Shown piece after piece: positions 11,059 to 23,057 of a DNA stretch of 64,000 bases. Under the pieces are notes generated by a model. It saw only the letters and a program-made list of their open reading frames with translations. It ran no database searches and was not told the origin of the DNA. The position numbers and the translations under genes are program-made. Source of the stretch: Phoronis australis (taxonomy: Eukaryota > Phoronida > Phoronidae); contig NMRA01000071.1 in the NCBI GenBank assembly GCA_002633005.1, forward strand, positions 1,013,961 to 1,077,960, read 5' to 3'. The number at the start of each line of letters is the position of its first letter. The stretch's first letter is position 1.

Positions 11059-12708
11059 TGACTCAGGATATCAGGATTCAGGGTTTGATGTCATCAAATT
11101 GGTACTCCTTGTTGGTGGGCGAGGATCAGTCTAACCAAGCCGAAAGCTTTGGCTGAAGGCTTGGATCAATCATGCAACGGTATACTTGTGTAGATAGTAA
11201 GGAACAGCCTCACTGAGACAGGTATTTCAATCAACAGTATAACAAAACAAAAATGTTTATTCTTCTCATTTCATGGCTTGGTTTTTGGATGTTTCGCGAA
11301 ATTAAATATGAGCAACCAACACTAGGTTTTGTGTTTAACAGGGAGTCCCAAGGTAAGTGTGATCGTGCATAGGTTTACTTCGAATATAAAATGATTTCCA
11401 CATACATTAAAGTGCCTTGCTTTGGTTGCTTGCTTTCAGTTATCAACATCAACCAAGATCAAATCAGTTGCGATGAGCATAAGGAGACCCTAAGAAGTTT
11501 GGCAAAATGACCAAGATGACGCTTTAGTTAGATGTCTTTTCTTACTGTATATAGTCTGAGGGTGGACGTAAATTGTATACTATCATGTTGAGAAAGTGCT
11601 TGATAAATGTTTTATACGGATGAGTAACGCAATGTGATCGTTTTGCAATCTGTGATGACCTATCCTTTTCCGCATTTCCGTAATGTGTAATAAAATGCAG
11701 AACGCCCAAAGAAACGTTCCCCTGGGTAGCAATGATAATGGCATATTTGTAATAAACCGAATTTTTGGGTTTGGATAGTTCAGTCTTTACGTTTGCGTTT
11801 GCGATTAGATTCTTGGCCAAAAAGCAACATTGTTAATCATCTGAGGCAGCAATATAGCCAGACTTCTTTAAAAAAAATCCGGGAAATGGAGAACGCAAGA
11901 ATCGAATCAGACTACAAAAACTTGATCAGAATATTGATTTCCTCAATACCTGTCTACCCAATAGTCTTGCACCGGCATTTTGTGACTTAAGAGGGCAGTA
12001 CACTTCAGACCAGGCAAAAATCAATACACGGCCGATACACCCTATGTGACAGATTTGGATCATATTATGCATTTTTGTTTACTGTCCTATGGTAATTACT
12101 AAAATGCTCTTTAAACAAATTCTAACCTGTTAGGTAGCTTAAAAGTTGGGTAGCTAAGTTTTCACCGAAAACCACTATCAGAACTCATCCCAATAATCAC
12201 AGTTTTTGTGACATTGTAAGTAATTTCAGAAGCTACTAGAAAATGAAATACCTACTGTTTTGTAAAAAGCCACCCATTTTCTTCGTAAAAATGAAAGATA
12301 AAAGTGTCAAGTTGCACTTTAAATTTCACATTTTGGGTCTGAAAGGTCATGGGGTCATACAAGCAGAAAACATGGAAAATATGCCCAGATTTGAATGAGT
12401 CGATCTCACCTTAAGCCTAATGTTACACTTTGAAACTTAATTGTGAGTTTGATCTATTTATTAGAATAGATATTTGGCATCAAATTTACCTGTAAACACA
12501 AGTCTTCATATAGTAATGAGCAATTGTTCACAGCCACCTCAGCCAAAGTGAGCACTTGTGACAATAGCTACCAGTCATCAAAAAATGTTGAGTTTTCAGA
12601 TCTAAAAGAACTCAAATGGTTGTTAAGTTTTTAGGTTTATTTATTAGAAAATAAAATTCAATAAAAGTAGTATTTTTGTTTTGATATTTACTGTGAATTA
12701 CCATTTTG
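11059..12708. other. AT-rich sequence, nothing identified
   Basis: No domain, no repeat pair and no splice-bounded exon were recognised. Frames of 65-92 codons around 11.5-12.0 kb overlap on opposite strands and show no motif. Confidence 0.4.
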
Positions 12709-12819
12709 ATGAAAAGCCCTTCAGGCGCCTCTGATATCACTGAAGAAAAAATGGCTACTGAGGTGGATGAAGTAGCTAATATAGTGTGTTCGTTGGCATC
12801 ATTATATCCTTCAAATCAG
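12709..12819 (+). CDS. Possible short first exon, unknown
   Basis: An ATG opens 37 codons with protein-like composition (SDITEEKMATEVDEVANIVC), ending exactly at CAG|GTTTGT in phase 0. No partner exon was found and the family is not recognised. It could equally be a transposon fragment. Confidence 0.2.
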
Positions 12820-15397
12820 GTTTGTGGAGCTTCAAAGGAATACCGAAACCATTCAGCAAGCAATTGGAGCACTAACTGATTGCAGCAAATTCTTATTTTC
12901 CGGAATAACTGCATCTTGCCAACATTTAATCATAGCAAAACAACAGTTGTAGTAGAAGATTTTTATTTCAATTGCATTGTGGTTGCTTATAAAACCTCGT
13001 AGACAAATAAAAATGCCGTCTATTCAGCAGATTTTGTGTCTCGAAAGTTTTACTGCGCAAGTCGTCCATACATGTAGTTACAGGAGTTGCTAACTACAAG
13101 GTTCGCACATTGCTTCAAATATGAATAGGGCTCATTGGCTTGTAAACTGCACATTGACTCAAAAACTGGTGACTGGCTCACAAACTCATCTGCTAGGTAT
13201 CTTTGAGTTCTTGCTGTTTTTAACAATGTAACTTACCCAACAGTAGGTAAGCTGTAGGTCACATTTAGGTAAATTATTCAACAGGGGTAACTGCTCATCT
13301 TAGGGTCTGGTATACGAAGTTTCTTTAAAATTTACAAAAAATAACAATTTCACCATTTCCAACATTGTCACAATGTTAATACTAACACTTTAAACATTGA
13401 AGTTTAATGAAACTTTCGTGCAAACACTTTTTAACCTTTTAAGATTGACGTAGTTTTTCCATAGTGTTTCTGTCTAAACGTTCCTGCATTTTTGTTACAA
13501 AAAATATTTTATGTACACGTTTCAGTGGCGGAACTAGGATACTATAAGCTACCGTGTCTCTTCAGGCATCCCGCGTTACATATGAGGGGCTCGAGTTTCT
13601 GAAAGACTGGACATTTTACCGAGAAACAAACGGATTACTAAAAATAAAAAACGGGTGCTGCATCAAACTTTCTGGGATTAACCGTTAATAATAAGCTCGA
13701 TAGTTTCGCACCATCATTTGCTGTTATATTTTTGCATCAGCCAAGGAGGGAGAGCTGCCCCTTAAATCCGCCTATTAATTTCCCGGGAACACTTTTTTAT
13801 AAATGCAGTTTCCTGCAAGCACTTTTTCATCAATAAAGTTTCCTGCAACTTTCCTGCAAACTTCAGTGTTTGCAGCAAAGTTGCGGCAATGTGTGCGGCT
13901 GAGGTGCAGGTAGCGGCAAACTCCCGCAAACATTGCGGCTAGGTTGCTGCAACCAAAATTGTTTGTTGCAAGCTTGCTACGGATATGGTCTTTTGCTATG
14001 GGCGAACTTTAGTGCGCTAAACCCAAGTAGTAATTTTTTTCTGCCCAGTCAAGTCTCGTGTTCAGAAAGTAGATTTTCAGGTTCCTCCAGCCTTAACTGC
14101 TTACGAATGAACTTCTATTTTGCTGCCAATTTCTTAATGAATGTGAACACACTGTTAACTTCAGTTCTTTCAATGAAGTGGAAGTGGATATGTTACTGTT
14201 ACATGTAAGTGTTGTCTAATGTGACACGCACTGATGTTTCACCTCTTGGCTATGCAACCTGTCTTGTGCATTAACATTCCTTTATCAATATGTTCATCTT
14301 GCGATCAATTTCACATTTATAAAAAAACATTAATTATACTGGAAAGAGATGTAAAAAATGGTGGTATGCCGACAATTTTCTCTTCCTTAAAATTTATTCC
14401 CTCCATTAATGATATGCAGTTTAACACTTTCACCATAAGGAATAACAGCGTCATTTTCTGATCCATACAAAATAATCCTTGTGAACTATTATTTTTTTGC
14501 TCTGTGATCACATTGGCGGATGATTACAGGCAACTGTTTCCATACAGTTACATCGCCGACATACCGTCCGTTCCACGTGAAATTGTTTTTTATTACAGCA
14601 ACAATAACTAAAACTTAGGGCGCTTTTACAACATGCAGCAACACTGTCATTTTCTTATCAAAACAATCACTGTGGCTATGTAGACTGTATGTACTTTTCA
14701 CGAACTCAGTCTTTCGTGATGGACTGTTCTCTTATCACTTTGATAGATGAAAGTACACATCAGTTGTACCTAATTACTTAACTTTATAGCTTTGCTTATC
14801 GTGAAATCCAATTCTAATCTACAAGAACAATTTCTTTGACTGGAATTGGCCGAGATGGTTGTATGTTGATATTTTCTATTACTTAATATCACACAGTAAC
14901 TCTGATCATTGAATGACATACAGCTTAATGTTAACTAAAAACTTATTAACTTTCACCTCAAATAGTAACGCCATTTTTACCAAAATGTAACGAATAGTTG
15001 ATATACTGCAGTTGTTTTCTTAAGAAATTAGATTTTCCCGATGAACTGTACTCTAGTCGATGGATGAGTATAGATTTCAGTTCTTTCAAATTACTTTAGG
15101 CCTGCTAAAGTGCTGACATTATAATATTATGGCTATGTTTTAGGCATATCTTGTTGTACTTGGTATTAGTTGTGTTGCTAGGAAGAGCCTGATGAGATTC
15201 AAATTAGATGTTTTTGGAATAGATTCGTCGCATGAGGCTGCGAACACCCTATGAAGTTCATGAAATGAGAACCCTGATAGACAATAAGCGTCAAATTTTG
15301 AAAAAATATGTCACAAACCCTCTATGGGTGATCAACTCATTTACTTTCCTGACACCTCACTGGCTATTTGCATGGGTGTGTTTCAATTGTTTTACAA

Positions 15398-15448
15398 CCA
15401 AACAAGCCGCAACTGATACTGTGAATAAAGTACCTCCTGGAGGTACGA
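15398..15448 (+). pseudogene. Dead copy of a 51-nt micro-exon
   Basis: This is homologous to 15665-15715 at exactly the same length, encoding KQAATDTVNKVPPGGT. The acceptor reads TTTTACAA instead of TTTTACAG, so normal splicing into it would fail. Confidence 0.35.
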
Positions 15449-15664
15449 GTACGCCTGCATTGATTTTTAGTGCAACTCTCCGAGTCAGTAAGCATCTTAA
15501 ATAGTTGAATAATATCACCGGACATTAAATTGTTCTGTAAAGCTCTGGATAGGTTCTTGAGCTATAGGTGGAAGGTAATCAGCACGAATATTGTTTGATC
15601 TAGTCATTCCATTTTCTGACGCTTCACTGATTATTTGCATGGATGTATTTTAATTATTTTACAG

Positions 15665-15715
15665 CCAAACAAGCTGTAACTCATTCTCTGAATAAAGTAC
15701 CTCCTGGAAGTACGA
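15665..15715 (+). CDS. Candidate 51-nt micro-exon (phase 1-1)
   Basis: ATTATTTTACAG precedes it and CGA|GTAAGT follows. In phase 1 it encodes KQAVTHSLNKVPPGST, a hydrophilic linker, without stops. A symmetric 17-codon exon can be skipped or included without changing frame. The gene it belongs to is unknown. It lies downstream of the semaphorin exons on the same strand, but the stop at 9896 argues against the same transcript. Confidence 0.3.
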
Positions 15716-15990
15716 GTAAGTCGGCATTGATTTATTTATCGCAACCCTCTGAGTCAATACTCAGCTTAAATAGTTGAATTATAGCACAGGGCATTAAATT
15801 GTTTGTAAAACTCTAGAGAAGGTCTTTAGCTAAAGGTGGGAGGTAATCAGTACGAATAAAGTAATCCCATAGCGTTGGTATTTTTTTCAGTCGCAGTCCC
15901 TTTATGATTAATTTATAATTTTATGTCATTCAGTGAAACATTTAAGTCATTTTGATGTTGCTCAATATTTGTTAATCAGATAAAGCGGAC

Positions 15991-16448
15991 TTGACTTCGA
16001 GAAACATTTGTCGATGGATGATTATTTTAGCTGTCAATGTTCAGGTGTCAAATCAATCATGTTTCCAGCAGCAACGTTTATGTCCGTTGTTAGGCAAAAT
16101 ATTCATTTTACAAATTGACTGTATTAATACAAGTGCCACATCAAGCTCTATCCCGGTATTACCTAAAATTGAACTAGACACCGTTCGTACTTATGTAAAA
16201 ATCTCACGCAGGAACCACAACATCCCATTGACTGACCGTGCCCTCAAAGTTGAATGACGTGGTTCAGGTCTAGAATACATTCTTTGTCTATTTTTTCTCG
16301 AACTGGTCGTCATCGTGGAATTTTAGTTGAAAAGTCTGAACGTCGCCATCTTTATTTTTCTGTTGACTCTGTTAAAGGATTATTGTATCACACGACAGTA
16401 ATAGTTTCGGGTATTGATATCGAAGTTTTATTTCTATTACCCACATGA
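15991..16448 (+). other. Two consecutive AT-rich open frames of unknown nature
   Basis: Frames at 15991-16257 and 16254-16448 abut with a 4-base overlap and have protein-like, AT-biased codons (for example IPLTDRALKVE). I recognise no family. They could be a decayed element within the duplicated region or chance. Confidence 0.2.
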
Positions 16449-17292
16449 AACTGTATGTAGCCGTTTCCATACGCCTGCATCGCTCAAAATGTCGTCTTTT
16501 GCATGCAAATTCACCTTCCTATTCACAAGAACCTTAATCAAAACCTTTTTATAGATTTAATACATTTATTACAAAAGACGGGTACATATACTGTACAAAT
16601 ACACAAAACAGCAAGGTACGGATCTGTGCAAAAAGTGAGAAAGTATGTGATTGTTACTTCCAAGTTAAAGAGTACTCCTTAAATATCTGTTCTGGCATCT
16701 GGTCAACTCTGGTTCCCTTCATGTTTCAAAAACACATATCTAATTTTACCATTGCTTGTATCATTAAATTTCCGTGTGTTCAACGAAGCACTGACTTCTA
16801 CATTAAAACACACACCCCAAAAATTAGGATATCTTAAATTAGGTTTTACGTTAGCAAATTTCACTTGAAAAATCAAAATTTTAGTTAGTAAAAGCAACAA
16901 ACTCAAAATTCCGTGCTGTTCATTTTGAACGCCAAATGTAAATGTGGTTTTGCCTATTTCAAAATTAACTTGCGAACACAATTGTGGGTGATGAACTGTT
17001 CGCTGATCACTTTGGTGGATGACAGTAGACATCAGTTGTACTTTACTAGTTAAGACCTGTTAAATACTGTCATTGCACTGTAGTCCAATCGATTATAGTT
17101 GTCAATGTTGACGAATTATTGTGTGTTGTCAAAACGTCTGATGATATTGAAATTAAAAGTTACGTAACTGTTGTCAATTATTATGTAATGTTACTTTTGT
17201 TACCCCCAAACACTTACTTTTCACCCTCTTGTTTTGCGCAACAATTTTCTGTGATAGATCTCTTGATCGTGAAAATAATTTCTCATTTACAG

Positions 17293-17325
17293 GTAGCACT
17301 ACTTCGGGAAAGGGAAAAGGTGGCG
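17293..17325 (+). CDS. Candidate 33-nt micro-exon (phase 1-1)
   Basis: TCTCATTTACAG precedes it and GGCG|GTATGT follows. It encodes STTSGKGKGG in phase 1, a flexible linker. Homologous blocks at 14.36 and 14.86 kb have lost the acceptor or the frame. Linkage to any gene is unproven. Confidence 0.3.
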
Positions 17326-17529
17326 GTATGTCAAAATTTTCATTTCATTTAAAACTAATTCTGTTCATTGACGACAAAGAGCTTAGCATTAAGTAAAGAC
17401 TATATTCTAGGTAACTTTAGCCAGTATAGATATCCACAAGCTGTAACAGACACACTTTCTTATCACGGAACTTCGAAGTGATGATGGGGAGGAATGTCTA
17501 TATTTTTGTCTATTATAGATTAGAAGTAT

Positions 17530-19060
17530 TTTCAGCGATGAAATTCGAGTTTAAATTTAAGTAGAAAATGCTCCGCTTTCATAACAAGCATAAACATCAT
17601 TTTCTTATCGACGCTAATCTAGTTGTTTTGTTAAACTCCAAATACTCTCTTACGAATCCAGTGTTTTGGATGAATTGTCCTGTCATTGTTTCTATGGATA
17701 CCATCCGGCATATGGGTGACTTGGGCCGCTGTTCAATGTGATTTACAGCAGGGGTGACCAATTCAATGTGTTAAATGACAACAGTTGCTCCACGCAATTG
17801 GTCTTCGAAGTACAAAACTCCTGGCATATGGAAACACAGCATTTCATAGGCTTGTCATACCGTAGTTTAAAATCTCTCAACTTGGGAAGGTCCGATTTAT
17901 AGATATACCGCTTGCAAAATGTTGAACTGTTTGTCTTTTTTTTTACCAAAGTTGCCGTATACCAGGATGGCCGTATCAGTGTAATGTGCACTGTCATATA
18001 TCTGAAACAACGTCACCTACTGGCAGGAGCCCAATTTGTATTCAAACACTCTCAAACCAAGTGAGAGCCTGTGGCGGTTATGAAACGTTTTAAGTATAAA
18101 CCAATTTTGAGGAAATATCGTTTATAATTAAGTTGAGGGAAACATAACTTTTGTTGATGTTTCGGCAAATACGACTAGACTTAATGCAAACAACATTCAA
18201 TTGAATATTTTTTCAGATCACTTTCTAAGCATAGTAATACAAAATAATATCGATTTTGAGGAAGAATCGTTCATGTTTTCGTGGGTGTTTTTGCAATAAT
18301 TCTAAGATTGAAATATAATTCACTGAAAGTCTACCACGGCTAAGACTAGTTTGAAAGCAAACAACTGGATTTAATCAAATAACATATTTTAGGTGGTTAG
18401 TAATTGGTGTATTATTTCAGCAATATGTGTTATCATACGTGTATTATTTATACAATAGTGTTTGTGGCTAAAAGACACGAATAAATAATACTTATTATCA
18501 AAACAAACGTAGAGTAATAATTAGTAAGTGCATGTCGATCATGCGCATCAAACCAAGTGCCAGTACTCTCATTGTAATAATTACAACACACTTAACAAAT
18601 TGTATGGACACGATATTACATTTCAATGTACACTATACAAAACATATCAATCCATAAAACATAACAGATATCTCAGCCCTTAAGCTTGGCACACTGCTAA
18701 TGTTCTGGAATAACTGCAATCACTATAATTTGGCAGTAATTTTTCTCGTATACATATGTCATTGAAAACACGACCTTGGTTTGTTTTAACAAGTTTTATC
18801 TCACTTCTTTCCAACTCTCTAAATAGAGATCATGTCTTTACATCACAACAGTGCAACAAAAGTCCAAACGACATCAGCAGGTAACATATTTTAAAAAGCG
18901 ATAATTCGAGACACATATCTCATCTTCAAGCTGTTATTTACAACTAGTTCACAGTGAAACACACATCAGAAATGACAAATGCAATATAACACGTGGAGTT
19001 GTCATAAGCAACTATGACGATAAAAACATAATACATAAATACGTTCATGTGCATCATAAT
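17530..19060. other. AT-rich sequence, nothing identified
   Basis: I see no coding evidence. The right end may be the 3' untranslated part of the Penelope-like element, whose frame ends at 19068 on the - strand. Confidence 0.35.
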
Positions 19061-19067
19061 CTACAAA

Positions 19068-20420
19068 TCAATTAAATAACGATAGGTTCCTTTGGGTTCC
19101 AGTTAGCTGCTCGTTCAAACTGGGTTTTTCAAACATTAACGTTCGTAACTTGTGCATATCATTTTCAGTGTATCTAATGACTGTATTGTCGACAATCTCC
19201 TGACGAGTTATCTTGCGACCATGAACTTTTTGAAAATGGTCTTTTATGGAACCGTTTTGTAAATGCATTGAAAGTCACCGTGACAAGGTACACACTGTGT
19301 GCAGAATGTAATTTTGTTTCTGACGACGAAAACATTCGACCTCGGGGCAAGTAAACTCATAAACAACATTACATCTAGCAACAGCGCAGACCTTCTCACG
19401 ACTTATATTGTTTCTCATCACGAAATTAGAGGTCTTCATATTCTTGTAATAAATAATTTCATCTAGTTTGTCGTTAGGACTAACACTTCTTACATTATTA
19501 TAGATTATGTTCTTTAGGACTTGTCCATCTTGTACATAACTTTTGGACATACAGTTTTTGTAGAAGAGTATTTAACATTACCAGCAAATGTTTGTACATG
19601 AAAATGTTGTTCATATTTGATACAAACCGATTAATATGCGTATCCACAAATGAATTTGTGTAACCCTTATTTATTAGAAGTTGTTTTACATATTGGACTT
19701 CACTAATGAACAGTTTCCAGTCTGACGAAATAGTGTGAGCTCTCTTTAAGACATTGACTAAAACAGCTATCTTATAACGCTCAGGACAGTCACTATCAGC
19801 TTGGAGACAGATAGCGTTGTCAGTAAGCTTGTAATAAACCGATGTGATGAATCTTGTGTCTGAGTTACATATAAGTACGTCTAGATATGGTATCTTATCA
19901 TTCACAGATGTATCATGAGAGAATTTCAATACTGAATGGTCCTCAAGCACAGTCTTAAGCGATTACCATTTCATCAAAATTACAGTAGGCGAAAATATCA
20001 TCAACATGTCGAACATATAAAGGAATGTGGTCAATGTTAGATTTAACTAGTTTTTCAACTTCTGACATATAAATTCATCAACGCTGGGCTTAATGGGAAC
20101 TCATACTAACACCATCTTTCTGCAAAAATAGTTTACCATTTATATGTCGAAATGGTACTTTCGTAGGGCAAGTTAATAGCATTTTTTTAAGTACGTCCTG
20201 AGGAATTTCAGTTTTCAAATTTGGATGTTTATAGACATTGTTAATAATAATATCTATGGTTTCAAGCACTGGGATATTGGTGAATAACGACTCTGCATCC
20301 AGTGACATTAGTTGGCAGCCAGCAATAGGTACAATGGTAGGCAGAATCTCAAGGAAGCCATCACGTGACTTGATACTATACTGACAACAGATAAGCACAC
20401 AACCCATTTACTTCTTGCAG
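19068..20420 (-). mobile_element. Penelope-like retroelement, 5'-truncated and frameshifted
   Basis: Read on the - strand: reverse transcriptase motif SLDAESLFTNIPV and KDGVSM (20407-20090), the catalytic RHVDDIF near 20008-19994 in a shifted frame, then PYLDV and CPERYK (19950-19498). A linker follows (VVYEFTC), then a GIY-YIG endonuclease with GSIKDHFQKVHG and a glutamate before PSLNEQ (19550-19068). This order, with RT followed by a C-terminal GIY-YIG nuclease, defines Penelope-like elements. The YIG triplet reads YIL. At least three frame breaks or stops separate the pieces, and the N-terminal region is absent, so it is dead. Confidence 0.85.
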
Positions 20421-20976
20421 TGTCGGCTGACAGTTCCAGCAAGGTCATAGTCGGCGCAGTCTTTGTTGTGATGGCAATGATCTACACTTCCGGTTAATGC
20501 TTCAGAGCATGAGAGAGGGGCTGTCTGTCAATTGTCATTTGGACACTCTATTTGAATTACAGCGCCACCACCATAGTGAAGCGAGAAAACATAGTACTCC
20601 AAAGTTAATCCAGTATCCAAATGCCCGAGTTGCGTTCTAGTTTATAACGTGTTCTCCTTTTTACTAGCGTGCAAGTTCATTCGTTTGATGTTCAATTGTT
20701 ACTTATTTGATAGACGTGTGTGTTGTTATTAGAATTTAGTATTGGGGTTATATATTGAGCTACTTATAACCGTTCATCAGGTGTTTTCTATTATATTAAT
20801 CACATTTTAAACTGTATTTTTAGAACATTTGCTGGATAATATCTTGTCGTTTGTTATTGATGTTGATGTTACTTCAAGCGTTAATACGACTAATATTCCG
20901 TTAAATGTTGAAATATAACTTGATGGAAACACCAATCGTCTCGGTTGTTTCCGGGTAATCTCATTATTTTATGACG
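20421..20976. other. Spacer between the Penelope-like and LINE remnants
   Basis: Nothing recognisable is seen. It may contain unrecognised 5' parts of the Penelope-like element. Confidence 0.3.
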
Positions 20977-21255
20977 TCATTTAGTATGGCAGGTCATGAT
21001 AATACACTCCACATGGTCATACGTACGACGGAGCTTGAATCTGAGTTCACACAAGGTCAGCCAGTGTGTACGTAAGGATAATGAAAGACATTTAGCATTT
21101 CTGCACAATCTATGAAACGTTTTCAACTCAGGGTAAACCGACACACTCAGTGTGCCGAACATCTTGGAAATTCCGCCTGTTCTACATATGTACGTGACAT
21201 CCGAATTTGGCTTAAATTGCTCGCGCCGTAAATTTAAACTGACAGTTAGGACCAG

Positions 21256-21376
21256 GATAAGACAGTCCAGATTCTTTAAGGGAATGAAATGCTTTTGTTA
21301 ACTTTCCACATCTAGCACTAACTGAGCAGAGGTCACCTGACCGAGAACAGGGACTCCTAGGATCTCCAATCGATCA
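21256..21376. repeat. Direct repeat, copy 1, flanking a 260-bp insertion
   Basis: GATAAGACAGTCCAGATTC ... CCAATCGATCA matches 21637-21747 with about ten differences and a small indel. It looks like a target duplication of over 100 bp. Confidence 0.75.
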
Positions 21377-21636
21377 ATTTTTATGTACCGTTTATCAATA
21401 TTGTTGCATCTGATTTCCCTACATGAATCTGTACATATTTTTGCTTTTATATATCTGTAATAGCGTATCTAAGTATTGGAATACTTATTTTAGATACTAC
21501 TTTTATGTATATACCTCTATGTATATAAGTTTCATTTATGAATTGTTTACAACCCAGATATAATGCTTCGCGGTTTCTGGGTTTGTTATTATTTCTTTGT
21601 TTGTTCTGTGTATCCTTCAATAAATATATATCACCT
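21377..21636 (+). mobile_element. 260-bp insertion, probably a 5'-truncated retroelement end
   Basis: This AT-rich sequence lies between two long direct repeats and ends CAATAAATATATATCACCT, with a polyadenylation signal close to its right end. That fits the 3' terminus of a retroelement in + orientation inserted into the LINE remnant. No coding content. Confidence 0.45.
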
Positions 21637-21747
21637 GATAAGCAGTCCAGATTCTTTAAGGGAATGAAATGCTTTTGTTAACTTTTCACATCTAACACTA
21701 AATGAGCAGAGGACACCTGACCGAGAACAAGGATCTCCAATCGATCA
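21637..21747. repeat. Direct repeat, copy 2, flanking the 260-bp insertion
   Basis: This is the second copy of the 21256-21376 block, with 10 bp deleted around GGGACTCCTA. Confidence 0.75.
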
Positions 21748-22388
21748 GTGTTATCGATTTTTCTACCACTCAAAGGCCAAGTTGGCTTACAAGCAAATTG
21801 GTGGCTTCCAGTAATCCACATGTAGGTCATTTGCTTTTTAATTAGCAATTCTAATATGTGGGCAATTAACTTTTGGTTGTTAAAACAACCCGAAGTTAAT
21901 TGTACAATTATTAGCATAGCCACTACATATTCTGCATCAATGCATTCTGACGACCCAAGTAACAGCAGCAAAACAAATGGTTAAGTCATCTGCTTAGCAA
22001 ATGAATTCCGTGAGTGAGAGCCAAATCTGATACATGAGTCGAATGAATATAGACCTGACATCAGATCACGAATGTGAACATTGTACAGCTGGGGAGGCAG
22101 TATACTACCCTGTCTCGTTGCTTGAGTGACTCGGAAAATGCCGTTAAAATTGGCGACAGTATTCAACCTAATAACCACATCAAGATTACTAAACATTTAC
22201 TCCAGAAAAGAGAAAGACCGTGATCTGTTTTTGGAAATAAGGCACATTTTTGTTTATTTCGTAGATGCCGGAAAGGGCAAGAACTTCACAACACGCTTTA
22301 ACAGCTTTTGTCCCATTGACCAAACTTTCTCACCTTGGAGTTGAAGCCAACAGCGCAGCAGTAGATTCTTTGATGTTATTGGTAGAAC

Positions 22389-22960
22389 GGATAGAGTAAT
22401 TTAACAGACTATAGATACGATTCAGACAGCAACAAATAATATGCACATTTTTCTGGCATATATTTACAGCATCGTGGGTACATAGAGCGAGGGGATTTCA
22501 GTGTCACTGCGTATCCCAGGATGTCCTGCAACGTAATTGTATACATAAGGTCCTACGTACTGGTGTTTTGGTTCCAGATTTGAAGAAATCTGACTTAAAT
22601 CTACTGGTGTGTGCAACTCCATGACCTAACAGTAACCTATGTGTGCAGTATCTAAATTTTTGAGATCATTGCAGTGACTCGACAAACATATTTTAGCGTT
22701 TTGTAACCTGTTTGACTTCAGAGCGCATACTTCACTTCTCATAGTACCTCTCTAACTGACGATCTTATTCATTATTCTTAGTTCTGCAAATAGGGCCGTC
22801 CTGGAATACGCAGTGACACTGAAACCCCCTAGCTCTATATACCCACTATGCTGTAAATATATGCCAGAAAAATTCGTTGCCTCGTTTTCGTGACATATGA
22901 GTTTCGCATATTACTTGTTGCTGTCTGAAACTTATCTATAGTCTGTTGCATTACTCTATT
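22389..22960. repeat. Inverted-repeat (foldback or MITE-like) element
   Basis: The left arm (about 22395-22530) and right arm (about 22797-22957) are inverted copies. GATAGAGTAAT, ACAGACTATAGATA and TCTGGCATATATTTACAGCAT, then CAGTGTCACTGCGTAT, recur in reverse complement. The right arm has about 30 extra bases. The spacer is about 270 bp and non-coding. No clear target duplication is visible. Confidence 0.7.
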
Positions 22961-23009
22961 CACGGCTACAATTTTCTACGTACAAGGCTAAGAATCGGCA
23001 CAGTAAATG

Positions 23010-23057
23010 GACCGGAAGTGTGCTACAAGCATACCGTAAATTGTTTACTTCCGGTTA
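23010..23057. repeat. Short inverted repeat at the end of the transposase pseudogene
   Basis: ACCGGAAGT and ACTTCCGGT are inverted copies about 28 bp apart, exactly where the transposase reading frame loses family similarity. It may be a small insertion footprint. Confidence 0.4.

Larger units (their letters stand above)
14040..17520 (+). repeat. Diverged tandem cassettes with small exon-like segments
   Basis: Several stretches recur in the same order. GATGAACTGT...GATG...CATCAGTTGTAC-like blocks occur near 14720, 15040, 16990 and 17668. CACTTTCAC...AGCGTCATTTT-like blocks occur near 14420 and 14945. A GGTGGTATG block followed by T-rich sequence occurs near 14362, 14855 and 17320. A separate tighter duplication of about 270 bp covers 15320-15590 and 15590-15860. 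The blocks at 14.36, 14.86 and 17.32 kb sit at the same point, a small exon followed by a donor, but only the 17.3-kb one has intact splice sites. This suggests an exon-intron unit duplicated several times, most copies now dead. Confidence 0.45.
20977..22196 (-). mobile_element. LINE (non-LTR retrotransposon) reverse transcriptase remnant
   Basis: On the - strand, 22196-21981 encodes TRQGSILPPQLYNVHIRDLM, the RT block before the active site. In another frame ADDLTICFAAV follows at 21993-21979, the ADD catalytic box. Downstream, KLTKAFHSLKESGL-like sequence appears twice because of the duplication described separately, and a further cysteine-containing frame lies at 21162-20977. There are many stops and shifts, and no endonuclease part was found. 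Confidence 0.7.
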
